A stretch of DNA of 64,000 nt, from assembly GCF_036850765.1 (NCBI RefSeq), contig NC_089495.1, positions 27,124,875 through 27,188,874 of the forward strand. Reading direction: 5' to 3'. The notes under the pieces are model-generated. The model was not told where the DNA came from, did not search any database, and saw only the letters and a list, made by a program, of their open reading frames with translations. The first letter of the stretch is position 1, and each line of letters opens with the position of its first letter. Origin of the DNA: Saccopteryx bilineata. Its lineage: Eukaryota; Chordata; Mammalia; Chiroptera; Emballonuridae. Positions 1-9,229 of the stretch are shown here, one piece after another. The position numbers and the translations under genes were made by a program.

Positions 1-815
1 TTTCGGTTTCAACATTGTTGCGGTCTTTCAAATTTAATACTGCATTTTCCTGTTCCCTTTCCCTGCGTCATTTGGGAGGGCAGGAAGTGGTTCATGAGAA
101 ACTTCTCTTAGAATTTCATTTCTACTTCAAGCTGTGGAGTTGAAACCTTTAAGTCCTGTTCCAGTGCCCAGTACTCCAACGGGCTCATCTCCCTCCCTGC
201 GCTCCGATGCTTATAGGATCGCCCACATCAGACTCGCGTTTCTAACGCATGTTAAGCTAATTGTTCTCCATGCCCCCTCAAGTCTTTCTTACTCCCATTT
301 GCACATAACTCCTCCTGTATTCACAAAGTTTGTTTTGATTTCATAAGAAAAAAAACACAAAACTTGTCTCTGTTCCCATTACCCATTTGCAGTTTTTCAG
401 GGAGACACAAGAGTCAGCTGTTGGGGTGGTTTTTAACTATTGATTCATCAGCCTTGGCCTTCCCCGGGGAAAGGGAATCTACTTTTTTCATACTTGCGGT
501 ACTGAGGGCAGTGTCTCGGATATGAGGAATGTCTGATCCTCTGCAGCCGCAAGAGGAAACTTCTGTCAAAGCAGCCATGCCTCTTTCTCCTTCTAACAAG
601 GCATCTTGCCTCTGCAGCCACAGCTGCTGCTCCCGAGCACTGAGTGCTGAAAGCACCCATTTTTTTCATGTTTGAAAAACGGAGGTGACAGGCTTAATAA
701 ATCCTAAGTCGTGGGGCTTGTCTATTTTCATCCTTTCTCTGGCCCATTTCATAGGAAGAAGAACGGAAGTGAGATTTTCTCTCTGGAGACCAAGAAGCAT
801 GTCCTTGTTTCATCA
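1..815. other. Unassigned sequence, no gene seen
   Basis: No recognisable exon, repeat or RNA gene. Short open frames at 134-346 (+) and 414-669 (-) have no family resemblance, no obvious splice context and mediocre composition. The stretch is of moderate GC content with scattered CpG. It could hold unrecognised old repeat or non-coding exon sequence. Confidence 0.5.
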
Positions 816-819
816 TTGT

Positions 820-1030
820 GGTTCTCTTAGCAACCCACTGCCTCTTTGATCTTCAGTTTTCTTATCTACAAAATAGAGCTATTACTTCAATCTGCCTACA
901 CTGCATCATTGTTAGGGAACCCAGTGAAATGATATGCATGGGAAAACAAAATGATACATGTGTATTAGCATCATTAGTAAGAGGTTTGTTTCTCTTTCAC
1001 TCATTCTTTCATATTACAAAGGTTTATTTT
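820..1030 (+). repeat. MIR SINE fragment, sense
   Basis: The core 'cttcagttttcttatctac' followed by 'aaaatagagctattactt' and a downstream 'gggaacccagtgaaatgatatgca' segment match the well-known MIR layout (cctcagtttcctcatctgtaaaatgggg). It is diverged, as expected for this ancient mammalian SINE. An open frame of 73 codons across it has no meaning. Confidence 0.75.
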
Positions 1031-1034
1031 AAGG

Positions 1035-1148
1035 TCTAATGAAAGCTGCAGCTTAATTTTGCTTCCTGCTGTATCCTCAGGACCTAAAGCAGCACCTGAC
1101 ACATAGTGAGTACTCCTTACATATTTGCAAAATAAATGAATGAAGAGT
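1035..1148 (+). repeat. L2/MIR 3' end, sense
   Basis: The sequence reads as the common L2 tail: 'tgtatcctcaggacctaaa', 'cagcacctgacacatagtg', then 'ataaatgaatgaagagtg'. It directly follows the MIR-like piece. The two could be one MIR-type element or adjacent MIR and L2 fragments. Confidence 0.7.
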
Positions 1149-1149
1149 G

Positions 1150-1615
1150 AAGAAATGAGTTAAGCACCCACCATGCAGTTACCATGCCTGATCCTGGCTA
1201 ATATAAATGTAAATAAAACAGGCATACATGTGCCCTTTGGGGATTTATAGTTTCATAGAAAATATAGTGCTTAGAGCAAAGATACCAACTTCCCCCTCCA
1301 GTTAAACAGGATTAGGAAAAATACAGCATAATCTAGGTCTAAATTTAAGTGAAATATTGAAGCTGGCGAAGCCCTCTTGAGACCTCTTTAATTCTGTTTT
1401 TCCTCTATTTTCTAACTCTTATGAAAATACATTAGTGATTTTCATATTAATGTAATTCTCAAACTAGTGTTCTTGGAGATGTCAATATTTATTTCAAGTG
1501 AAGTGAATTTTTGTGTTTAATAACTCTGAAAAATGCTTGGTTAAACAATATTAAACAGGATGTCACTAAACCTATATGTGAATTTGGTAAGAATTGACAT
1601 CTTTGGGTGATTAAG
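1150..1615. other. Unassigned AT-rich sequence
   Basis: No gene and no clearly recognised repeat. It borders the antisense L1 that begins near 1620, so part may be unrecognised L1 sequence. Confidence 0.4.
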
Positions 1616-2732
1616 TCTTCCCATGTATGAATGTGTATGTCTCTCTATTTGCATAAGCCTGTTTAGCTTTATTCAGCTGTATTTTGTGGCTTCTAGTGTA
1701 GGAGTCTTGCACCACACTTGTTAAATTTATTTTAAAGTTTGTTGTGTTTTTATGTTATTTTAAATATTTTTACAGTTAAATTTTAAATAGTTTGTTACTA
1801 GTATATAGACATACAGTTGATTTTCATATATTGACATTTTATCTTCTAACTTTAACAAATTTAATTCACTTATTTCTAGTAGTTTTTGTAAACTCTCTGG
1901 GGTTTTCTATCCAGGTGATCAGATCATCTAAGAATAAAGAACATTTTTTTTATTTCTAATAAATATGTCTTATTTTCTTACCTTATTTTATTGGCTCAAG
2001 ACAGGCAGCTCAATGCAGATAAAAGTAGTGAGAGTGGACATCACAGGAGATCATGTGCTCAATGTTTTATACTTAAGTATGATGCTAGCTGTGAGCTTTG
2101 TCAGAATGAAAAAGATTCTTTCTATTCTCAGATTGCTTCAAGTTTTCATTTTTTATGGAGTTAACTAGAAGTATATTAGTTAATGTAAATGTTTTATTAT
2201 TTGTTAATAATCTTTATTATTTTATAAATTATAAAGTAAGTGTTAGACTCTTCTTCTAATGAGACAATGTGAGGTTTCTTTATTCTGCTAACATGTCAAA
2301 TCACATTGACTAGTTTTAAATGTTAAAGCAATTTTGTTTTTTCTGGAATAAGCCCCACTTATTCATAATATATTATCATTTTGTATATCATTGGATTCAA
2401 TTTGCAAAAACATTTTAAAAATATTTTGTGTCTGTGTGCAGGAGAAATATTTCTATATAACATGTTATTTTTGAAATTTCTTTGTCAGGTTTTGATATCA
2501 ATATTTTCTCTGTCTAATAAAACAACCTGGTACATAGTACCTCCTCGATTTTCTCATAATATTTGTGTAAGATTAGTTGTAATACATTCTTAAATACTTG
2601 ATTAAATTAAACACTGAAGCAATATGGACCTGGAATTTTCTTTGTGGAAAAATTTTTGATAAGTAATTGAATTATTTTAATGGGTATATGGGTCCTCAGA
2701 TTTTATTTTGTACCACTTTCTTTTCTTTTCTT

Positions 2733-3125
2733 AGTGAGAGGGACAGATAGGGGCAGACAGACAGGAAGGGAGAGAGATGAGAAACATCACGTCTTCATTG
2801 CAACACCTTAGTTGTCCATTGATTGCTTTCTCATATGTGCCTTGGCCAAAGGGCTCTGGCCAAACCACTGACCCCTTGCTCAAGCCAGCAACTTTGCGCT
2901 GAAGCCAGTGACCTTGGGCTTGAAGCCAGTAACCTTTTGGGGTAAGGCAATGATCATGGGGTCGTGTCTATGATCTCAGCTGAAGCCAGTAACCCCATGT
3001 TCAAGCTGGTGAGCTGTACTCAAGCCAGATGAGCCAGTGCTCAGGCTGGTGACCTCAGGGTTCTGAACCTGGGTCCTCTGCATCCCAAGCCAATGCTCTA
3101 TATCCACTGTGCCACCGCCTGGTCA
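2733..3125 (-). mobile_element. tRNA-derived bat SINE, long 'C-type', antisense
   Basis: The right end reads as a reverse-complemented tRNA-like head ('ccactgtgccaccgcctggtca'-like, split by mutations). The body has repeated 'aagccagtgacc/aagctggtgagc' units, which are the reverse complement of the 'ggcttgagc' body of the C-type SINEs at 9438 and 32391. The A-rich tail lies at the left as a T/C-rich run. It is diverged, inside the old L1. Confidence 0.8.
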
Positions 3126-3442
3126 TGACTTTCCATCATTTTTAAATGTCAAGTAATTTACCCATATTGTCTGAGTTATTAAATTTAGTGGCATAAAATT
3201 GATCATAATATTTGCTTAGTACCATTTAATATGTCTACCAAAGAATATATTAATTCTGTTAATATAAATACTTTCAAAGAAACAACTTTCAAATTTATAA
3301 TTTTCTCTATGTTTTTGTTTTCTATTTCACAGATATCTGCTCTAATCTTAATTACTTTCTTGTTTCTAATTATTTATATTTACTTTGCTCTCTTTCTAGC
3401 TCTACATATGGATTGTTGATATTAGACCTCTGTTCTTTTTTA

Positions 3443-3716
3443 TTTATTTATTTATTTATTATTTTTTTTTCTGAAGCTAGAAACAGGGAGAGACAGTCAG
3501 ACAGACTCCCGCATGCACCCGACAGGGATCCACCCGGCACACCCACCATGGGGCAACGCTCTGCCCACCAGGGGGCGATGCTCTGCCCATCCTGGGCGTC
3601 ACCATGTTGCGAACAGAGCCACTCTAGCGCCTGAGGCAGAGGCCACAGAGCCATCCCCAGCGCCCGGGCCATCTTTGCTCCAATGGAGCCTTGGCTGCGG
3701 GAGGGGAAGAGAGAGA
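3443..3716 (-). mobile_element. tRNA-derived bat SINE, 'A-type', antisense, 5'-truncated
   Basis: The sequence is the reverse complement of the second half of the full A-type SINE at 8724-9130 (mirror of 'ggcgcatgcgggagtctgtc' through 'ctccattggagcaaagatgg'). The tRNA-like head is missing. It lies between two copies of the 20-bp duplication 'tagacctctgttctttttta' at 3423-3442 and 3717-3736. It still carries many CpG, suggesting a fairly young copy. Frames across it are SINE artefacts. Confidence 0.9.
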
Positions 3717-3736
3717 TAGACCTCTGTTCTTTTTTA

Positions 3737-3932
3737 AAAAATTTTTATTTTATTTATTCATTTTAGAGAGGAGAGAGAGAGAGAGAAGAGAGAGAGGAGA
3801 GAGAGACAGGGGGGAGGAGCTGGAAGCATCAACTCCCATATATGCCCTGACCAGGCAAGCCCAGGGTTTCGAACCGGTGACCTCAGCATTTCCAGGTCGA
3901 CGCTTTATCCACTGCACCACCACAGGCCAGGC
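3737..3932 (-). mobile_element. tRNA-derived bat SINE, 'B-type', antisense
   Basis: This is a short SINE of about 200 bp. The reverse complement of the tRNA-like head (B box 'ggttcgaaacc' family) lies at 3865-3932, followed leftwards by a GA-rich body and a T-rich (poly-A complement) end. It ends against a third copy of the local target sequence, 'agacttctgttctt' at 3933-3946, so it used the same insertion site as its neighbour. Confidence 0.9.
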
Positions 3933-3958
3933 AGACTTCTGTTCTTAAATATAAGCAT

Positions 3959-4138
3959 ACCCTGTCTGGGTAGTTCAGTTAGGTAGGTTATCATCCAGAT
4001 ACACCAAAGTTGTGGATTCAATTCCCAGACAGGGCACATAGAAGAATCAAAGAATGCGTAAACAAATGGGAAAACAAATCTCTCTCTCTTTCTCTCTCTC
4101 CTTCTCTCGCCCTTCCTCAACAAGTAAAAAATTTAAAA
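3959..4138 (+). mobile_element. tRNA-derived SINE, 'D-type', sense, old
   Basis: The head 'ccctgtctgggtagttcagt' with a B-box-like 'gtggattcaattcccagaca' is followed by a CT-rich tail (4080-4115) and an A-rich end. It resembles the SINE at 17306 and is more diverged than the A- and B-type copies next to it. Confidence 0.75.
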
Positions 4139-4725
4139 ATATGTAAACATTAATGACATAAAAAAGTTTTCTCTTAGCTTAATCCCATTCATTTTGATAT
4201 TTTACTTTCATTATCATTAGATTAAAATAATTGGTAATATTTCTTGTAACTTATTCTTTAGCCCTTGTAGTTATAATGATAATGTACTGTTACTAATCTG
4301 TAATTCAATTGCATTGTGATTACAAGATTTTGTTTATAAAATTTAAGTCTTTTAGCCATATTGAAAGATTAAAAACTGTGCCATATTAAAACATGTTTTA
4401 TAACTTAGAATAATGTTGATCTGGTCTGTCTTGTTGAATGTACAAAGTACCTTTGAGAGAGGGGTGTTAAAATTTTTAACTAAATGTACAAATTTTTCTA
4501 TTGTTTTTTTTAGCTCAGTTAATAGTCACATCATATATTTTTAAATTCTATTAATAGCCATATGTAGATATTTATTATTTATATATCTTCCTGAAAATTA
4601 ACATATGTATCATTATGAAATGCCCTTTTTCTCTTGTAATACTGTCTTGAAGTCTTCCTTATCTGATATTAATATACCCAATCCAGCTTTCTCATGCTTA
4701 CTGCTAAATTAGAATGTTCTAACCT

Positions 4726-4995
4726 CTTCTACTCCCTTTTCTTCCTCATTTTTTCTTTTGAAAACTCATCACCTCCCATCACCCACTACCCCACATCTAT
4801 TTTTCTATCTATTTAGCTTTCCATACATCCACCTATTTACTTTTGTCTCCCCCTCATTCACCTCCATTTGTGGATAGAATTTTGCTTGTTCTAGCCACAT
4901 ATTGAATATTAATATATATTATAGCCAAATATTAATTTTCCAACCAATGCAAGGAAGATCTAAAGTGTAAATAATTAGATAATTTTAGATCTTGA
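4726..4995. other. Unassigned, pyrimidine-rich then AT-rich
   Basis: A C/T-rich stretch (about 4730-4870) is followed by AT-rich DNA. No gene is seen. It could be the far end of the antisense L1 or unrelated DNA. Confidence 0.35.
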
Positions 4996-4999
4996 ATAA

Positions 5000-5245
5000 T
5001 TAAAATAGCCATTATTTATTGAGGACTTATAATATGCTAACCTCCAGATTAAGAGTTTTACATGGACTGTCTTTCTCCTTTGACCTTCATAACAATCCAC
5101 TGAGGTAAAAATGCTCTTCCTGAATTTTCCAGTGAAGAGACTACAGCAAGAGAGAATAGAGAATTTTCCCAAAGTCAAACAAGGTGTGTGCAAGGCCATT
5201 ATTTGAAACAAGGCATTCTGATATTTAGCCACCACACTAACATTT
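5000..5245 (-). repeat. MIR SINE, antisense
   Basis: The order of landmarks fits the MIR body: 'ttattgaggacttataatatgct', 'ttacatggactgtctttctc', 'cactgaggtaaaaatgctc', 'gaattttccagtgaagag', 'tttcccaaagtcaaacaagg' and 'caaggcattctga'. These are diverged forms of the MIR consensus as read from its complementary strand. The open frame 4975-5250 (-) is a repeat artefact. Confidence 0.75.
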
Positions 5246-5334
5246 GACATAGGTCTGTCTGCCTTTCTACCTGGGATTCTTTCTGAGTTTTTGCTTTTTG
5301 CTTGCTTTGTATTATATTATAGATCAGGGCAGCG

Positions 5335-5650
5335 GTTGGGAAACTTTTTTGCTGAGAGAGCCATGAACGCCACATATTTTAAAATGTAATTCCGTGAGAG
5401 CCATACAACAACCCGTGTACATTACGCATTATCCAATAAAAATTTGGCGTTGTCCCGGAGGACAGCTGTGATTGGCTCCAGCCACCCACAACCATGAACA
5501 TGAGCAGTAGGAAATGAATGGATTGTAATACATGAGAATGTTTTATATTTTTAACGTTATTATTTTTTTTATTAAAGATTTGTCTGCCAGCCAGATGCAG
5601 CCATCAAAAGAGCTACATCTGGCTCAAGGGCCATAGGTTCCCGATCCCTG
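5335..5650. mobile_element. Non-autonomous hAT DNA transposon, 316 bp, with 8-bp duplication
   Basis: The left end begins 'cagggcagcggttgggaaac' and the right end finishes 'ataggttcccgatccctg', so the termini are imperfect inverted repeats starting CAGGG. An exact 8-bp duplication 'ttatagat' flanks it (5327-5334 and 5651-5658), diagnostic of the hAT superfamily. There is no transposase frame. The inner part contains 'gagagccat' and 'agagctacatctggctc' blocks known from recent bat hAT families. Low divergence suggests mid-to-late bat activity. Confidence 0.92.
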
Positions 5651-5654
5651 TTAT

Positions 5655-5800
5655 AGATATTTGTGAATAAATGCTGTTTACTTCTCCAATAGATTACGAA
5701 CTCTCTGAGAAAGAGAGATCCTACCTGAATCATCTTTAAGTACGTTAGTGCCCAGAGCAGGATCTTTTACATGGAGGAGCTCACTAAATGTCGGATTAAG
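5655..5800 (+). repeat. L2 3' end, sense
   Basis: The sequence carries the L2 tail pattern in degraded form: 'gattacgaactctctgag', 'tagtgcccagagcaggatc' and 'gagctcactaaatgtcgg'. The hAT element sits at its 5' side. Confidence 0.65.
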
Positions 5801-5804
5801 AAAT

Positions 5805-8706
5805 ATAGACCAATATGTGACAGTTTGATAAATAATTGAAATTAAAATAGTACTTTTGCATTATGTAGGTTTGATTCTAGAAATGCAGTGAAACTGTTCA
5901 GCTTCCATCTTTTATCTTTCAATTCATCTTTAGTATCTATTGAATGCTAGGAATTAGAGGCAATTTCAAATATTGTTTAGTATAAAGTTTTTAGCAGTAT
6001 TCATAAAATAAAATAGATTTAATATAATAAAATCATAATTACACAGATTAAGGGCTGCATAACTGATTAATTAATGGCAAAGTACTCTTCTAAGTTTGTA
6101 AGATATAAAAACATGGTATAAATAAATTTGTCTTTTAATTAACTTGAAAAAATTTAATCACCAATAAGACAGTTGCTCTTCCCAAACATAAGCTTTCTTT
6201 AAATATTATTACTCAGAAAAAAACAAACAAAAAAACTTTCAAGGTGTTTTGGAATTAAAAATATAGAACCATCATCATCCCATACTTTTCTTTAGTAGAC
6301 TCTTCAATATGAGTTATACAATTGTTAAAGTTAATTTTTTTTTTGTGTGTGTGTGTGTGTGTGTGTATTGGGCAGCCTTGAATATGTAGTTTTTAAAAAC
6401 TCCTAAAAGGACACAACTAAAATTTTAATAGGCATTTCAGCTAAGTCTGTTTGAATTTTGTATTAGATTTCCCTTTAGCCTTGGGTAAAGCCATAAAAAA
6501 AATTGCCTGCTTAAAAATGTAATCATAACACCCAGGAACCTTCCTAAAGTCAGCATCAAATAGAATAAAATATATTTTATTAATGATACAATTCACAAAA
6601 TTATCAGACCTGCCACTCTCTGCCCTCCAGGAATACCTCCTACTTTTATTACATGTACACCAGTCCCAGATGTTTGTTCTGTGTAATTTAACCTTCTGAT
6701 TGCCTTGAACACTTAATGAACTAAGTTAAGTAAAATGCTGATTAAGAGTGTTGAATTCTCTTGGGAAAGCAGACCAGTGAAATTCTTGTCTTCAGGCAGA
6801 AAGCAAGGACAGGACAGTCCTGGTTTAGGAACTAGAATCAAGAAAGGACATGCAACTTCACTAATTTCCATGTCTAAAGTTAACTTGAGTAAGTAAATAA
6901 AGTCCATTTTCAAAGATCCAGTCATCTAAGCCCCTGTAACGGTGCAGTGGCCCTGCTTCTACTAATGCCTTATTTCCTTCTCAATTTATGTGTCTAAGGC
7001 TTATATTGAACTATAATTACTCTCTTCCTTCCTGCCTCAATTTGGTTGGTTTATCCATGTCTCAAAACTAAATAAGTTTCTCAAATTTGTCTCAAAGAAG
7101 GAAGAGCTGCTCCATCTGGGAGACTGGTTCCCAAGCCTAAGATAGGCTCCATCATGGAGCCAACACCTGACCTTTACGAAGAGGTTTTGTAGCTTTTTAG
7201 AGGTTTTAAGAAGCTTCTAAGAGAGATAAAGAAAAATGCTATTGGTTAATGTTTATCATTTTGTAAGAAATAAAATTTGATTGTAGTCCTTTAAGCTAAG
7301 ATTCATTAAACAATGAATAAAAATTGACTATTTCTTATATATTAAAATTTGATTAAGCTTTGTGGGAAAACCCCCCTCCAAAAAACAAGAGAGTTTTCTT
7401 AAGCAGTTTATAGCTGCAAGACCTGGCAAACAATAGTGTTATAACTAAGAAATACCAAGTGAAAATTTTCAGTATTGTTGGATATGGCCAATCTTAAAAA
7501 CTAAGATGCAAAAGATAAAGCTAGGGCAATTTGCAATAACAATTTTGCAATATCTAACGTGAGTTTTACTATTGGAATAAAAAATGGTAAAAATGGCTTG
7601 CCAAGTCTAAGAGTAAATTTCTACTGGTTAAGTAGAGTTACAAAAAAAGAATTTGATTTATTAAATTCTGTTTGATATATTAAATTCTATTATGTCTTCA
7701 CTTTAGAGGACATACACCAATGAGACAATAAGACACCTTATTTCTGAGGTATCTTAGAGTAGAAGAATTAGCTAACCCTGTTTCAACAGACGTCAGCTTA
7801 ATGTATTTGTGTGGGGGCTGCTAAGGGACATATACCCAGCAGAAAAACCATAGCTACACACTGGACCTTGTGTGATCGTCATTACTTTCATCCTGTTTGA
7901 AAGATTTTCTAAAGACCCAGTTCTGCACATGGTCAAAGCATGTGAGATTCAGTAGAAGCTTTTAACCAGCATCACATCTGCTGTAAGATACATAATTCAC
8001 AAGAGCAGAATGTTTATACCATGAGTTAATTCTACCCTGATACAGGGGTGGGAAATTAAGGACTGATTAGCATGACTTTCAACTGTTCCTTTACTCTAAT
8101 GCCCCAAATAGGGTGGGTTTTTCTTTCATTTCATTTCATTTATTTTTTAAGTGTCTGGAATTAAAAGTATTTAATTGGGCTGAATCATGTACTTGTGCTT
8201 TAAAAGAATTAAATAGACTATTCGTAAGCGACTCCAGCTGGCCCCACACCATTCTGAAACACTACATTAGACAAAACAACAATTAAGTAAATGTCATGAG
8301 GCAAAATCCAAGTAGAGAAAGTGATCTTTCTACCCTTGTGCTTTATGACCTCTGACAGGGTTTTTTTTTTTAACTGTTTCATCTTCAATACCTAAATACA
8401 TATGTTCAGTAAACCTTTGTTGACTAAAATTATTCACAGCAGGAAAAATATCAAAAAATGCACATAAAAGTGGACATAATTTATGGAGAGATGAGTCTCC
8501 AAATTCATAGTAAACTCTCCTCAAATATTTGCTTGATCCAGAAACTAAGAATGTATGTCTGAGACTTGTACATTAGCTCAGCAACAAGCAATAGCTGGAA
8601 GTTTGACAGGAGATTTTAGCTGATACCCTTTGCATGAGAGACAGTTTTGAGTGTGAATCTTGCCAAGTCAGAGGGTCTTGGTAAATACTCTATTATAGTT
8701 GTTTTA
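5805..8706. other. Unassigned intergenic sequence
   Basis: About 2.9 kb of AT-rich DNA without a gene, RNA or confidently recognised repeat. It contains a (GT)n tract at 6343-6366. Short open frames at 6713-6925 (-) and 8330-8524 (-) have no recognisable product. Old, unrecognised interspersed repeats are likely within it. Confidence 0.4.
6343..6366. repeat. (GT)n dinucleotide microsatellite
   Basis: A run of T followed by about 12 GT units. Confidence 0.95.
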
Positions 8707-8723
8707 TAAAATCCCACCAGGGT

Positions 8724-9130
8724 GGCCCTGGCCTGTTGGCTCAGCGGTAGAGCGTCGGCCTAGCGTGCGGAGGACCCGGGTTCGATTCCCGGCCAGGGCA
8801 CACAGGAGAAGCGCCCATTTGCTTCTCCACCCCTCCGCCACGCTTTCCTCTCTGTCTCCCTCTTCCCCTCCCGCAGCCAAGGCTCCATTGGAGCAAGGAT
8901 GGCCCGGGCGCTGGGGATGGCTCTGTGGCCTCTGCCCCAGGCGCTAGAGTGGCTCTGGTCGCAACATGGCGACGCCCAGGATGGGCAGAGCATCGCCCCC
9001 TGGTGGGCAGAGCGTCGCCCCTGGTGGGCGTGCCGGGTGGATCCCGGTCGGGCGCATGCGGGAGTCTGTCTGACTGTCTCTCCCCGTTTCCAGCTTCAGA
9101 AAAATGCAAAAAAAAAAAATTAAAAAAAAA
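8724..9130 (+). mobile_element. Full-length tRNA-derived bat SINE, 'A-type', sense, young
   Basis: A bipartite element. A tRNA-like head with A box 'tggctcagcggta' and B box 'gggttcgattcccgg' occupies about 8728-8800. It is followed by a CT-rich region, then a GC-rich second half containing two near-identical 'gcccctggtgggc' units (about 8994-9030), and an A-rich tail. Exact 16-bp duplications 'aaaatcccaccagggt' flank it (8708-8723 and 9131-9146). Many CpG remain, so it is one of the youngest insertions here. The 141-codon antisense frame across it is a by-product of composition. Confidence 0.95.
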
Positions 9131-9229
9131 AAAATCCCACCAGGGTAAAATCTTAAGAGTAAACACTATATCCTAAAAATAAAGAAAATAAGAAAGAAAG
9201 CAAAGCTAAAATAGATTTCTCCACACAAA

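Larger units (their letters stand above)
1620..4725 (-). repeat. Old L1 (L1M-type) ORF2 fragment, antisense, interrupted by four SINEs
   Basis: The plus strand reads as the reverse complement of decayed L1 ORF2. The segment at about 2010-2165 (ending near 'agtatgatgctagctgtgag') corresponds to the reverse-transcriptase region downstream of the FADD box. The segments at 2240-2720 and 3127-3422 continue towards the N-terminal side of RT. The stretch 4140-4725 corresponds to the endonuclease side. No long frame survives. The L1 reads on in register on both sides of the SINEs, so all four SINEs landed after it. The exact L1M subfamily cannot be named by eye. Confidence 0.7.

Noticed and set aside
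6343..6366. Alternating GT tract as a regulatory element
   Set aside because: An ordinary dinucleotide microsatellite; Z-DNA potential alone is not evidence of function.
8724..8800. Functional tRNA gene
   Set aside because: The A and B boxes are present, but the sequence is the head of a SINE with a CT-rich body, a second module, an A tail and flanking duplications. The same applies to the other tRNA-like heads at 3865-3932, 9438, 15951, 17306, 18509, 50895 and 63430-63494.
8741..9166. 141-codon frame on the minus strand
   Set aside because: It lies wholly within the A-type SINE and its tail. The same peptide-like text recurs in other copies (3448-3672, 53143-53446), so it reflects SINE sequence, not a gene.
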